Shown piece after piece: positions 46,766 to 60,183 of a DNA stretch of 64,000 bases (its first letter is position 1; each line of letters begins with the position of its first letter). Origin of the DNA: Salminus brasiliensis (Eukaryota; Chordata; Actinopteri; Characiformes; Bryconidae); the NCBI RefSeq assembly GCF_030463535.1, contig NC_132878.1:39623554-39687553 (forward strand), in the 5' to 3' direction. A model generated the notes under the pieces. The model was not told the DNA's origin. It ran no database searches and was given only the letters and a program-made list of their open reading frames with translations. Position numbers and translations under genes: made by a program.

Positions 46766-49704
46766 ATTTACATTTAGTTGGTTAAATTGGTTAGAAAAGT
46801 CTGTGGGCCAGCTGCCTAGATGTTTGTGTTTTTTACTATGTGGTAGTAATGGCGATTCCACACCTGATGAAATGTGTTCTCAGTTATTAATACAAAGCTG
46901 ACTCGAACAGCATGATATTTATTCAACTGTTGCAGGACACATCTCGGCACCCTTCTGTTGATTAGCATAGCGTCTGGTGAAACAGCTATATTTCTTTTTG
47001 GAAGAGCTGCTTTAGTATATTGTAAGCAAAATGGTTTTATATAATACTAAAAAAAGAATTCTTTGACTTGAGGTTTTCTGCCAGACCAAAGAACACTTTA
47101 ACCAGTAAAAGAATCCAAATTCAGCCAATATGGATTAATGAAGTGGTTGGTAAACTTGATGATGATGATTAATTATAAATATTAGCAATATTTAGGACAG
47201 CTTAATAAGTGTATTTAGACAGAACAATCAAATTGCACTTTACATTTAATGTTTACTTATATATATATTGGTATATACCCAAAGTAGAGCTTAATTACAT
47301 TATTTTTAATATTTTTAAAACTGGCTGTGAACTAATTAGCTTCAGAAATCCTAAAGTGCAGTAAAATGATTGGCCATGTGTGTCCTCAGTAATCTAAACT
47401 GTAAAACAGTTTGGTATTTGTTAATAATAATATTTAATGTTTAAGAATGTAACCTTACTTTATCTAAAAAAGAAAAATACGCTATTAAGTAAAGTTAGAA
47501 AAACACTTAATTAACTCATCTGTGAACTCAGTCACTGTATGGACTTGCTGAATTCCACCAGCAGATCACCTGATTTACTTTAAGGACTAAATAGACAGGA
47601 CTTCCTTGAGAACTTTGACAGTGGTTATTTTAGGTTTGTTTTTTTTCTTCTTCCAAACCTTGTGCTGACACTCAACAACAATTAGCTCTTCTGTGGCTAA
47701 GCAGCTGGCTGAAGAGCATATTTTTAATTAATGATAGCCTTTTTTTTTGACTTCACAAATCAATAGAAATGTTATTTGGCCAGGGGCACCCAATCTTTTA
47801 CATCCAAATCTATAAATATTTTATAAACATAAAATACAGTCAATGGTTCCAGCTCCTCCGGGATTGTAGCCTCTCACTCTCTTACAGTTTGTCTATTCTG
47901 CTGAAGGCGTGTTCCAGTGCTATTAAATTCACCTGAGTTGATGTCAGAAGACTTTTTCAAGCAGTAATTTCCTGTGATGCACGCAATCATGCTTTCCACA
48001 AAATTCCCGGTTAACAGGATGTGACAGCTTTAGCATGAAAGGCCAACAGCTCCTTCATTTCTGAATCGTGTATAAAAAATACAGCCCTGAAATGTGCTTA
48101 TCTCAGTAAAACTGAAAACTCCACTGTACAATTGGTCCAATCTTGGTTTACTCTTGGTATTCTCTGTAATCATGAGGTTGGTACAGTCGCAATGGCAAAA
48201 TTAAATAAAAAACCTTTACTGTTGAACTGAAACGTCATTTGTTCTAATATACTTGTTATACCTTTTGGATTGTACTAGGTGTCCTGCAGATAAATCGCAT
48301 GAACCAAAATCCTGGGGAGGTTTTTTTACTCCCTGAACCTGAACCACCCAGCTCTGCTCACTGGTGATACTTTCATCAATCCCTATAAGACCTCTGATCT
48401 TCAATATCGGCCAACATTATCAACCAGCTGGTATATAAGCTGTGCTCTAATGTATTTTATATAATTAATATAATTCAAATAATGTTCAAATAATATGAGT
48501 TTTCCTCATTCATGGTCCCTTCACCTAGATGAGCACTGCAGAGATGCATTTGTGCAGTAATGCTTCAAACGCTGTTTGTAGCAAGGGCCTTTGGGAAAGA
48601 ACGCAATGTCTGGAATAAAGGCAAGGAAGGGAAGTGAGACAGAGAGATAGAGAGAAAGTGACAGACATGCAAGAGAAATAGAGAGTGTCGGACAGAGAGA
48701 AAGAGAGCCGAAGAGACGCAGCGGCACACTGATTGAGCTAGGCTCCAAGAGAGGAGGGATGAAATCCTCAGCTTTTTTTTCTTTGTGTGTGTGTATATGT
48801 GTGTGTGTTGTAAACTGCATATATTTTTTGTATGATGCATGTGTGTGTGTGTGTGTGTGTGCTTGAATGGGTGCATTTGTGTGTATCCTCCTGAGACTTT
48901 GCATCCTCAGGTTTCAGCTTCCCTGTGCCACATAAATTGTTGTATCCTCTTAGAACTCATTGAGCTCCTGTCTATGTAGCAGTATCAGCAGTGCAACACC
49001 TGTGACAGTGTTTAAAGAGTAACGACAATCTATGGTGCCCCCCCCAGGGACACAAAGAAAACATAGAAAGTAGTACTGCCCTGTGTCTGTTACCTTAACC
49101 TCAGTGACCCACAGCCAGTTGGCACCATTACTGATGAAACACACATATGCATTTACTTAATGCCTCTGCTATGCCCCCGAGAAGTTGGCACGACAGTCCC
49201 AAGTCGGTGTCTCTGCCTTGCTCATGCAGGTCCTTCCTCGCTCGTCGCCTCTTGGGACTCGAGTGCATGGCACAATGCCTTATCTCTCATATCTCTTCCT
49301 ATGTATCACATAGGAAATGTGGACAGAAAACACTCTTTGCTTTCCAACACAATGCACATGAGTCATGTACGGTGTGAAATAACACGCGTCATATGGAGCC
49401 CCTCACTGCGCCTGGTGTAAAATCGGCTTTATATTTCACACTTATCCCAGTAAGCATAGACTCGTCTTTGTCTCATGTTAACAAGAAGTGCCTACAGATG
49501 GCAGCTTGAAAGGTTTTATGACCTTTTTTTTAAACATCCCCCAAATGTCCATTAAAAAACACGTTCAAGTCCCTCCTTTTCTGAAGATTCGATTTTAAAA
49601 TAGACAACTACGCAGCAGTTGTGGCAAGTAAGTGACAAGTAAATCCTGAAACTCAAGTTGAGTCCCAAGTTAGTAAAGGAAAGTCTCGTCAAGTCCCAGT
49701 TTAA

Positions 49705-50560
49705 TACAAGCAAGTCCTCTTTTTGGACAGGCTAGTCCCAATTTGAGTCCTCATTTTGGACAGGCTAGTCCCAATTTGAGTCCTCATTTTGAACAGGCTA
49801 GTCCCAATTTGATTCCTCATTTTGGACAGACAAGTCCCAATTTGATTCCTCATTTTGGACAGGTTAGTCCCAATTTGAGTCCTCATTTTGGACAGGCAAG
49901 TCCCAATTTGAGTCCTCATATTGGACAGGCTAGTCCCAATTTGAGTCCTCATTTTGGACAGGCTAGTCCTAATTTGAGTCCTCATTTTGGACAGGCTAGT
50001 CCCAATTTGAGTCCTCATTTTGGACAGACAAGTCCCAATTTGAGTCTTCAATTTGGACGGGCACATCCCAATTTGAGTCCTCTTTTTGAACAGGCTAGTC
50101 CCAATTTGAGTCCTCATTTTGAACAGGCTAGTCCCAATTTGATTCCTCATTTTGGACAGGTTAGTCCCAATTTGAGTCCTCATTTTGGACAGGCAAGTCC
50201 CAATTTGAGTCCTCATATTGGACAGGCTAGTCCCAATTTGAGTCCTCATTTTGGACAGGCTAGTCCTAATTTGAGTCCTCATTTTGGACAGGCTAGTCCC
50301 AATTTGAGTCCTCATTTTGGACAGACAAGTCCCAATTTGAGTCTTCAATTTGGACGGGCACATCCCAATTTGAGTCCTCTTTTTGAACAGGCTAGTCCCA
50401 GTTTGAGTTTTTTTTTTGGACAGGCTAGTCTGAGTTTGAGGTTTTTTTTGGACAGGCAAGTCCCAATTTGAGACCTTATTTTGGACAGGCAAGTCCCAAT
50501 TTGAGACCTTATTTTGGACAGGCAAGTCCCAATTTGAGACCTTATTTTGGACAATCCAGT
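49705..50560. repeat. 33-bp minisatellite, about 25 units, with a 297-bp higher-order repeat
   Basis: The unit reads GTCCCAATTTGAGTCCTCAT then TTTGGACAGGCTA (33 bp). Twenty-five units can be counted. Variant units recur in a fixed order, so a nine-unit block (about 49790-50105, with one extra unit) is repeated at about 50090-50400. Degenerate AAGTC-rich words on both sides (49620-49705 and 50565-50730) suggest it grew from a dispersed repeat. Because 33 is divisible by 3, both strands stay open for over 240 codons. Confidence 0.95.
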
Positions 50561-50922
50561 CTGTCCCAAATTGACACTACAGTCACAAGTCATTTAGTAC
50601 AGGCAAGTCTCCAGTCGAGCTCCAATTTAGTGCAGGCAAGTCCCAATTTGAGTTCCCATTTTAAGTCAAGCTCCCAAGTTAGTACAGGCAAGTCTCAAGT
50701 CGAGTCCCAGTTAAATACAAGCAAATCTCCAATTGTAAAGTGGATGTAAAGTGGATTGTAAAGAAAATTGTAAAGAAAATGTAAAGTATGCAAGCTTGTG
50801 ATAGCCAGCATACCTGTGCCGCCCATATGTCTGTATCCTTAATGACAAAATATCATCACATAGCGGGCACACTTGTGTGGGGGCATTTGTGTGTAATGCT
50901 GTGTAATGCGCCTGTATGGCTA

Positions 50923-50927
<5 letters not shown>

Positions 50928-50957
<30 letters not shown>
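50928..50957. repeat. (TG)n microsatellite
   Basis: Uninterrupted TG units; shorter TG/CA tracts also occur at 48840-48860, 51230-51345 and 52625-52642. Confidence 0.9.
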
Positions 50958-50959
<2 letters not shown>

Positions 50960-53639
50960 TGGTGTGTGTGTCCTCTCTTTAGCTCCTGATCTACAGATGT
51001 GGAGCATTGGGGGTCATGGAATTACAAAGGCTTTGGTTGCTAGGATACTGTTACCAGGATGTCTTTGTCTGGTGGGGTGAATTTCATTGGTGGCGATGAC
51101 TACAAAACTGGCCTTAGTCACAGGTCACAGACACAATTAAACACAAAGAGCCGTCATGGAGTGCTTTTATTTTTAGAAAGAGTCTTTAACTAGAGGATTA
51201 ATAATAGTATTGATGGCTAATTCCGAGATTGAGTGTGTGTGTGGGGTGTATGTATGGGTGAGTGAATCAGAGGCTTTGTGCATGAAAAATCAAGAAGCTT
51301 GTCTCTGTGCATGCATTTTATATACTTGTGTGTGTGTGTGGTGTGTGTCGGGGGGATTGCAATGGTGTGCTTTTGTTTTTGCTTTGGCTTAAGCAGCAAA
51401 TCCCAACATTTAGTTTTCCCGCACTGATGAATACTTTTTTATCTGTTTTTTGTTGTTGTTTTTTTGCTTTTTTAATCTCTTTAGTCTTTCTAAATCCAGA
51501 CTCCTGTAGTTGAATTCATTTGAGCTAATGTGTTCTTCCAGCTTGGACTAGTGCTATATGCAGTAGTCTAATTAAACAAAAGAAAAGGAAAACCAAGACA
51601 GATGGTGGGTTCAGAAAACTTGGGGTGAGGGGTAAGTTATACTACCTTTTTTTTGTTTTTAAGGTTTTCTCAGATTTGTCTCCTCTTATATAATGACCAG
51701 ATAGCTTAAGCAAACATTATTCTTATTGTTAGGCCACTTTCTATGAAGTCTCTAATAATTATGTACTTTACATGAATAAAACATGTAATAACAATGTAAG
51801 TACTTGTTGTGTATTCACTGTTATACCTGCATTACAGTAGTACTCATGCAATGAAGTGTATTTTCACAGATAAACAAGGAAAAGCTGAAGCTCTTATACA
51901 TATATAAATACTATTACCCTTGTCTTATTCCACATGTATGACCACACCAGAGGGAACACACTGTTACAGCTAATGAGAGACGCTAAAGCTGATACATGTG
52001 TTTTTGCATAAGCTGTATTACTGTATTCTATCTGTAACACTGGCTGCATCACCAGTAGTTGCATTGTTGTGCATGAATAAATCATGCTTAACTACACGGT
52101 TATTAGACACTTTTTAAATGTGCATTACATAAACAGCAATGACAAACAGTGACAAACGTCCTATGTTGACTTTGTGTTGCTTTGTGGGGGTTGCAGCATT
52201 TTGTACGGTCAAGGCAACTTGGTGTGTGACTGTCAAATATGGATGAAAATATCAATAGCAGCCATTTTTGTAACTGTTCTGGAACTAGGGCGGTATCCCC
52301 TAGCAAATCGAGCCCTGGATATAGAGTAATATTTCTTCCCAGAGCCTTCCCCTTCTCTTACAGAGCGCATGACATGGTTTAAGTAGTGGAAAGTCACTTG
52401 TATCTGATATTAGTTGTGGTCTGTGCAGAACACTGGCACTATAATCTGGATACAACTCAACTGTGTGTGCGTGTGTGAGTGAGTATGTGGGTGTGGGGAT
52501 GTGTTTGAAATAATGGAGCAGGTGGTTTTGTTGAGGAGTGAATCACTGAGCAGGGGGAAGGGTGTTAATGTCTCAATAGCTGCCTACTATGCGTATGTAT
52601 GAGAGAGAGAAAGAAAGAGAAAGAGTGTGTGTGTGTGTGTGTATGTGAGTGTGAAATCCTTCGAGGGAATCACAGAAAATTCCGAAGTCTCTGGAGTCTG
52701 TGGGGGCAAAGATGGGACAATGTGTGGAATGCCTGGAATTCTGAATGTGGAAAACTCTGTAGCTTGCACTGTGTGTGTGTGGGTGGTGTTAGACAGACCC
52801 CATTTTCTTGACCAATTAATCTGACCCAAAAAAGCAAAAAATATCTCTGAGTCTGTGCAGTGACTCACTTACAGAGGTCATGGTGACTCAGTGCAATGTG
52901 ACACTGACACAATAAAGCAATAACCGGTTGGTAGTTTGCATGATGGTTATGAATATTTTTAATAATTCTGTTTTTCTCTCATATAAAAATAACACAGCCT
53001 GATTTGCTGACTGTTTATCTTTTCATATGTGCATTTTTTGTCTCATTAAGGGTCTCCCAGTCTTCCCAGTATTTTGAAATGTTTGAAAAGCTATGGTTTG
53101 TTATTGTTCAGACATTTGTAAAACAGTCTTTTCAAAAGTCTGATTAATTACTGATCGTCAAAAATGGCTACTAGTGTAAATAACAATGGCCGCTATATAC
53201 ATGTTAATACATGCAGTTTTTTTGGCTAGAAAAATGCCAGCACAACTTTGTTTGAGCCTCAGCTGAGTCCCTTGTGACGTTGTGTTTCCAGGCTTCCTGT
53301 GGAAAAATCAAACTACAATGTTGGTTTTGTGAGCACTGAATTTACTGAGCCTCCTGGGAAGGAAAAATATAGGAAAAAAAAATTTGCCAGTGTGGAACTG
53401 GCAAAACAACGGAAAGTTCCAAAACTTCATGCTTTGGCTCCCTGTTGGTATGGCGTAACACCTGTTCACTAGAACCACTTGGTGGAATAAGGTCATGTTG
53501 GGCAGGTTTGAAGGTGCCATAGAAGGCATTTAATCAGTATGTTAAGTTTTAGATTCCTTGATGTATAAATTATATAATTATGTGACTTTGGATGGGGCAG
53601 AAAATGCCCATACGTGGTTTTATAAGCCCATATAAACCC

Positions 53640-54140
53640 ACTTATTTTGCCTCAGAATGAAAGCTAGAGCTAGCTTTTAGCCTAGCACTGTACCCACTCG
53701 CTTCCCCAGGTTTGGGCTCCTCACATGGGCCTTTTGATGTGTGGTTAGCGCTAGTCTGAGGTAGTCCCGTTTGTTTTTGATGAAGCAAACAGTAGAGAGG
53801 AGAGATAGTAAAAACGTTTAGCAAAGTACAGATACCTTCCTCTGGTGCTGATTTTGAGTTACCCTTCCGCAGAGTCTACTGCTGCTTATCTTAGAAATTT
53901 GCGTAAAAGTAGGAAAAACTCCCAAAGTGGTCGTTGCATTTTGCATTTGCTTAGCCAGGTTTGACTCGGGCTAGCAGGGCTTTCGCTGGAGGGTTGCATA
54001 AAAGTACATTTTAGGGGTGTAAATATAATGAGCCAAGAGTTTGGGAGTTTTGGAATTGGCTAGCGTTTGAGGTTCACAATACGTCACTTCAATTTACAGA
54101 ACTCTCATTATTCAACTATGCCAAGGTAGAGTTTTCTATT
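53640..54140. repeat. Dispersed repeat, copy 2 (partner at 45560-45965)
   Basis: Same word order as copy 1, ending in TCATTATTCAACTATGCCAA at about 54103-54122. Confidence 0.6.
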
Positions 54141-54279
54141 CTAGGCCACCTTTAGTAGAACTAAACCAACTCTTCCAAGCCCTTCCAGTTTACTTATTGG
54201 AAGAACTTCACCAGTGGCATTCTGCTGCACACCATACAGACAAAAGATGACCTATAATATGTTGCAACTGGCCTGGCCT

Positions 54280-54545
54280 GGGGGCAGTGGTGGCTCAGTG
54301 GTTAGAGTGCTATTGATAACAGAGTTGTGGGTTCAATTCCCAAGCTCAACAAGCTCCCACCGTTGGGCCCTTGACCCTCTCTGCTCCCCGGGCGCTGGAG
54401 TTGGCTGCCCACCGCTCTGGGTGTGTGTGTACTCACTGTCTTTAGTTCACTAGTGTGTGTGTGTGTGTTCACTACCACAGATGGGTTAAATGCAGAGGAC
54501 ACATTTTGCTGTACATAGTACAGTGACAACTACATGCATGATGAA
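54280..54545 (+). mobile_element. tRNA-derived SINE, copy 2
   Basis: The head GTGGCTCAGTGGTTAGAGTG and B-box-like GGGTTCAATTCCCAAGCTCA are followed by the same body as copy 1 (CCCCGGGCGCTGGAGTTGGC) and tail (GACACATTTTGCTGTACATA). CG-to-TG and CG-to-CA changes in the head mark it as older than copy 1. Confidence 0.85.
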
Positions 54546-55575
54546 CTATAAGTGCACTGCATTTATAAAGCATACATTTTTTTATCTGTTGCTTGCCTTT
54601 TTCTGACTTCCTGTATTCCTTTTTGCTGCGTCTTTTTTTTCTGTTAAGTTATTCACTTTTGCTAACAGTTATTAAAAACAGTATGTTCACAAATGATTTA
54701 ATAGATTAGTTAAGCATGAATTCAGCCAAAACCAAAAACAGTTTTATCCTTTTAACAAATCACACCTAAATCACCACACACTAGGCTGAATACATTCTTA
54801 AATATGAATGTCATGTTTTGTTTTATGTCAACTTAACTTAACATATTTTCAGGCAAGTGTATGATGATTCAGGCCTGTAGTTTGAATGATGCTAAAATGC
54901 GCAGTACATGCTGACTATTTGCTGTAAGCTTCCGTTCCACATTATTGGCCTCCATTGAAAGCAGCAATCCAAGACAGAGAGAGAGAGCGAAGCTCGTACT
55001 CCAGGACAGAATCTGGTACTCCCTACACAAGCTTCTATTTCTGTAGATGATAAGAGTTCTCTCAGCAAGCCTAAGCTCAGAGCTGGATAAAATGAGAAGG
55101 CAGCCAAATGGCATTTTCTCAAGCATTTTGAACACAATTCTTACACCACAGCATGAGAGAGATACAACAGACCTAAGCCTTCGATTGTAGTGTAGCCTGC
55201 AATTCAAGAGTAGACATTTTGAATGTACAAAGCACCTTCTCACGGATGTCTCTGTGCTATTTGAAATATGATAGAAATTCTTTTTTTACACAGTTGGATT
55301 TTTGGACACATGCACAAAGCGCAGGCCTGCAGATGGTCGCCAATTTTAGGCCTTGAATGTCTCTGGAATGCTCAATGCCCCATCACAGCCAGAAATCTCC
55401 AGAATTTTTCACATCTGCTGTCCAACATGCCACCAGTGCTCTCTACACATTGTTTCTGCAATGCAGAGCTGCCGATTTGGGATATGCCAAAGCTAACAGT
55501 GTTTTTCTGAATGCCTCACTTATAACCACAGATAATAATCATGAGAGGACACAGTTAAATGTGTCAGCAAGCGAC

Positions 55576-55830
55576 ACCATGTAGCGTTATTACCTTAAAA
55601 TAACAGCTTCATTGTGATGCTCCACTGACTAGTGTCCCTATTGTTGGTACTCCTGGCTAACGTGCTTCTTTACCTTCATATGTTGTTTCTGGATCTTTCT
55701 GCTTGTTCAGAAATTTATGTGTAAGGCATGTCCTTTAGTGGTGGCTCAAGCATGGATTACACTTCCCAACAGTTAGGAAAGCCCAGGAGCAAACCACATC
55801 AAAACTGCTAAGTAACAGTCTTGACACATT
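55576..55830. repeat. Dispersed repeat (ATGTAGC...TGATGCTCCACTG family), copy 2
   Basis: It shares ACCTTAAAATAA, TGATGCTCCACTG and AGCCCAGGAGCAAA in the same order with 12915-13290. Confidence 0.55.
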
Positions 55831-57239
55831 TTATTTATTGCCCCCAACAGCTACATACATCCAGCCCACTGGCAGATGTATGTAACTCAACTGCTAGAAA
55901 ATAAGCAAGACTAAAAACACTAAATGTTAAGGCCCATTAGGAAGAAGGGCAGGCTAGGCCAGTGCTAGGCTTAAAGCTAACCCAGATGACAGGCAGTCTT
56001 TTCAGCTAGCTAACACCACACATCACTGAGAGAACACTGAGAGGACAGCAACACTATTCAGTATAATAATTACATGAATAAATAATGTATTCTTGTTACA
56101 GTGCTAAGCTACACTATGTTAAGGTACTGTGTTAGGCTAGACCATGCTGTGCTATGCTATGTGGCTACCATGATGCATCACAGCGACGTAAGTTTATCAT
56201 TTTAGATCCCAATATATTTCATTCTGAGGCAGAACAACAGGGCTATAAATAGGCTCGTTCATGGCATTCATCACCATGCAAATAGTCAGGTAATCATGAT
56301 GGCACCTTGGCACATCCTTAGCTTCTCTCTAACACATAGACTCATCCATTCACCCTGAAATTTGCAGACTGTCTTGATTTGAACTGATGGCACGTGTAAT
56401 TGCTTTGCGAGAGTAATATAGACTAATTGTGCTCATAAATGTGAGCTTTAATTAAACCTTCTCCTCCTGGGATTACTGAGTAACATTTCCTTCACTGTTG
56501 CCGGTCCACGGCATGGTGCTCGTGCACATGCACACACGCGCGCGCACGAGCACAGACACTGGCTATGGTCTTTCCCAGAGTGCTTTTAGGCACAGCGGGA
56601 ACTGCACCACACTATTGGCTCCCTGACTGCTCCAGCGCTGCGGAGCCCTTAGCAACCAGGATAAGTGACAGCAGCGTTGCACTGGCCTGAGACACAGACA
56701 CACACACAGTTCCTAAACGATGCTCGTTTTCTTTTCTCATAGGCCTCGTTCCTGCCTTTCATCCCTCCCTTATCTTCGTATACATCTGCAAACCGAGCAA
56801 GTGTTTATTGCTGTGTCATGTATTTTTATTATATTATATTATATTTTATTTTAATTCTGAATTACCAAAGATAAACTCCTGCTGTGACTGCTAGTAATAC
56901 GATACAGTGGCTAATGATGGAGAATATCAGGGAATGCATGTTGTAGGATGTGGATTGTATTGTCTCTATTGTGCGTTGTTGTGCGCTTAGCAAACACCTG
57001 TTCCCTCCACCTTCCCTTGATTCTCCAGCATAAGTGTTTGATCTGACTTTTTAAATCAGTGCCTCTTTACATCAGCTGCTTCCTGAGCTTTTCCAGTGAG
57101 ACATGGGGGTAGGCTTTTGCTTCATTTGCTTCACCTTTCTCAGAAACTCTGTAGTGTCTATTGCATATTCGAAAAATATATCTAATTAGTATTTGTATGA
57201 GTGATGTGTAAATGTACTCAGTGAGCACTTTACACCTAC

Positions 57240-57860
57240 ACACTCATATAATTAATGGAATTCAACAATGGAATGCCACCATCAAAACGGGGGAAAATAT
57301 GATCGCAGTCATTTTGAGCATGGCATGATCTCCGGGGATGTTCAGCACAACAGTCTCTAGAGTTTCTTAGAATGGAAAAATAAAGAATAAACATCCAGTG
57401 AGCATCCAGCCTGTAGACGGAAATGCCTTGCTGAGGAGAGCAGTCATCAGAGAATGGCCAGACTAGTGGGAGCTGACAGACAGGCTACAGTAACTCAGAT
57501 AACCACTCTGTACAACTGTGGTGAGCAGTAAAGCATCTCAGATTGCACAACACGTTCAACTTTGAGGTGAACGGACAACAACAGCAGAAGATCATGTCGA
57601 ATTCCATTTCTGTCTGCAAAGAACAAAAAGCTGAGGCTGCAGTGGACACAGGCTCACCAAAACGGTGCAGACAAAGACTGGTCATGCAAATGGTTAGTCC
57701 ATACTTTGCTGCCAACTGCTTGAATCCATTGACCTAGCCTGTCTTGTGTGGACGGTCCAGGCTGGTGGAGGTGATGTAATGGTGTGGGGAGTACTGTAAG
57801 GAGATGATTTAGACCATTAGGCCATTAAGGCTACTTATTAGTCTTAGCAAATTAGTAAAT
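57240..57860 (+). mobile_element. Decayed Tc1-like transposon
   Basis: Plus-strand remnants read like a Tc1 transposase over several frames: CRRKCL, QRMARLVGADRQATVTQITT, SISDCTTR and, after a frameshift, LQWTQAHQN, ending in a GGGDVMVWG-like stretch near 57770-57790. Borders are approximate. Confidence 0.7.
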
Positions 57861-58303
57861 GTTTATGTACTAATGTTTTTTAATATCGTTTCATAATTTT
57901 AGAGATATTTAACTCCCTCCTACACACATACACACTGCCATGGTCCTACAACTTAGGCCTACTTAAAGACCCTCAAGCAACAACAGCAGCACATCACTAA
58001 ACTAGCAACTCAACTATGGACGGCCTGTTTTTTTTTTTCGCCATATGTTTTCAGAGCTTGACAACACCAATTACTGAGCTCCCACAGCGCCCCCACACTG
58101 TGGCTCTTTTAAATGCACACGGACGCATTAGACACATCATAATTTTGAGGTACCATCAACAAATATTACAAATATTAACACCTAAAAATATTGAATCATT
58201 CAAAATAGCGCCCAACCCTATGTAAAATATACAACATCAGACGTGTCAGTGACACTGCTGCATTCAGTAATACAGAGGAGAAGAGCGATGAGGAAGGAGG
58301 TCT

Positions 58304-58307
58304 GAAA

Positions 58308-58359
<52 letters not shown>

Positions 58360-58360
58360 T
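58304..58360. repeat. (GA)n microsatellite
   Basis: Two runs of GA units separated by AGA. Confidence 0.95.
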
Positions 58361-58877
58361 GAGAAGGAGCATATCAGTCAAGCTATTTCATGAGGATAAA
58401 TGATTGTTATCATTGGGTCAACTTAGCAGCAGCAAATTATGTCTAGGATAAGAGAGTATGTGTGTGTGTGTGAGTGTGCCAGATGTGACTAAATCTAGCC
58501 TTAGATATCTTCTGAAGTCTAATATATGGCATCACTGGATGGTCAGTGCTAGCCCACCATCATATATTGCCTTCTCTGAGAACGACTGCGAATGCAGATG
58601 AGAGTTTTATGCTGACCTCTACGTACGACCTTGTGTCTGTGAAATTCAGTGGTGCGTCCAGGTAGCCTTTAATGCACTTGTGAACATCTGTCATCCTCTG
58701 AAGTGCAAGAGCAGTCGTTTATTTATGAGCTGTAATTAAAGTGTAACTATTTCTGCAATGTCAAATGATCCTCTGCCACAGCCTCGGTGTGACCACATCA
58801 GCAAAACATCACTGAGTCACTCCTGAGTTCTTCAGTCCAGCTACAAACTCAACCCTCATGGCCCTGGGAGGGCTGAT

Positions 58878-59190
58878 GATCTCTCTCTTCCTGTCTCTCT
58901 GTTATTCTCCCTCTCTGTCTCATTCTGGCTTCTTTCGTTTTCTCTCTTTCCCCCTTCTTTCACTCTTTCTGTAATTCTCCCCAGCTATCTCTCTCCCTCC
59001 CTTTAACTCTCTCTATAGGTCTTGCTCCTTTATTCTCCTGCTCTTTCACTTTCTCTTCCTCTCACTCTATCTCTTTCCCTCCCTCTTTTTCTTTCCTTCT
59101 TTCTCTCTTTCCCTCTCTTATCTCCCTTCTTCTCCAACACCCCCCCCCCATCTCTCTCCTTCTCTCTCCCATTTTTCTAGATTTGTCTCA
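58878..59190. repeat. Polypyrimidine tract
   Basis: Over 300 bp of C- and T-dominated sequence on the plus strand, mostly irregular CTCTCT, TTTCTCTC and CCCTC words. A pure (CT)n array follows at 59452-59483. Confidence 0.85.
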
Positions 59191-59445
59191 GCTTCTCTCT
59201 GTAAGGCTCTGAGGTCATGCTGCAGTGCTGTGTTGCAGAAAGGTGGGGGGTTGAGCTTGGCCAAGGTTGTGTGTGTGCCTGTGTGTGTGTGTTATTGGAG
59301 CACACACAGGGGTGTTAATATGGGTGAAGAGGTGAAGCCAACATCGTTGGGCGAAATCCGTCACACTCCACTGAACTTCTTAATAGAAGGGCAGACATGT
59401 GCGATTCTGAAACACTTTATATTCTCTCTTCCTACTTTCATCGTA

Positions 59446-59487
<42 letters not shown>

Positions 59488-59869
59488 TATTTTTTTCTGT
59501 TATTCTTTCTCTACCGTCTCCCTCCCTCCCATTCCTGTCTCTTTGCCACTACCCTTTCAGATGAAATCCAATCTGTGTTTAAAGACTGTTTGCACTAGAT
59601 ATTGTTATAGATTACATTAGCACAGAGCTAGAGGCAGAGTTATATTGCCACAGACTGGATGGACTACAATTTAAAGCCTCATCACCCCATCACTGACCTC
59701 TCTTCTGTTATTATCTCTTCCTATTTTACGCAGAATTATATTGTATATAATTATACTTCTTTTGAAAAAGCTTCCTGTCCACCAAAGTGTGTATATGTAT
59801 ATATAGACAAGCCAACCATATTCACCATTTGATTTGGACACAGATAGAATCTTTTGCCTTTGTCTTTAA

Positions 59870-60066
59870 CGCATCCATGCAGGGAACAAACACTTGCACA
59901 CTAGTGATCAAACACATTGACAGTGAGTGACAGTGAGCACACCTGCCCGGAGCAGTGGGCAGCCAGCGCTGCGGCGTCCGGGAAGCAGAGAAGGTGAAGG
60001 GCCTTGCTCAAGTGTGGCAACTTGCTGAGCCTGGGTATGGAACCCACCTTGTCATCAATAGCTGTG
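59870..60066 (-). mobile_element. tRNA-derived SINE, copy 3
   Basis: Reverse-complement copy: GTCCGGGAAGCAGAGAAGGT corresponds to the CTCTGCTCCCCGGGCGC body and GAACCCACCTTGTCATCAAT to the B-box side. It lacks part of the tail and is the most diverged of the three. Confidence 0.75.
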
Positions 60067-60183
60067 TGTGTGTGCTGGTTTGGATTGTAAAAAAAAAAAA
60101 GCTTTTTTATTGAGAAGAAGCCTTTCTAACTAATTTAACCTATTTAAATTTAATGTGAATCATGTGAAAATGTGAATCATCAC

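Noticed and set aside
48521-48904. Histidine/threonine-rich frames at 48.5-48.9 kb
   Set aside because: They arise from TG/CA and GA simple repeats in overlapping frames.
49701-50525. Open reading frames of 274 and 242 codons on opposite strands
   Set aside because: They are a by-product of a 33-bp tandem repeat (divisible by three). There is no start context, no splice sites and no homology.
49705-50560. CRISPR-like alternation of repeats and spacers
   Set aside because: The whole 33-bp unit is conserved with no unique spacers, and the genome is a vertebrate's. It is a minisatellite.
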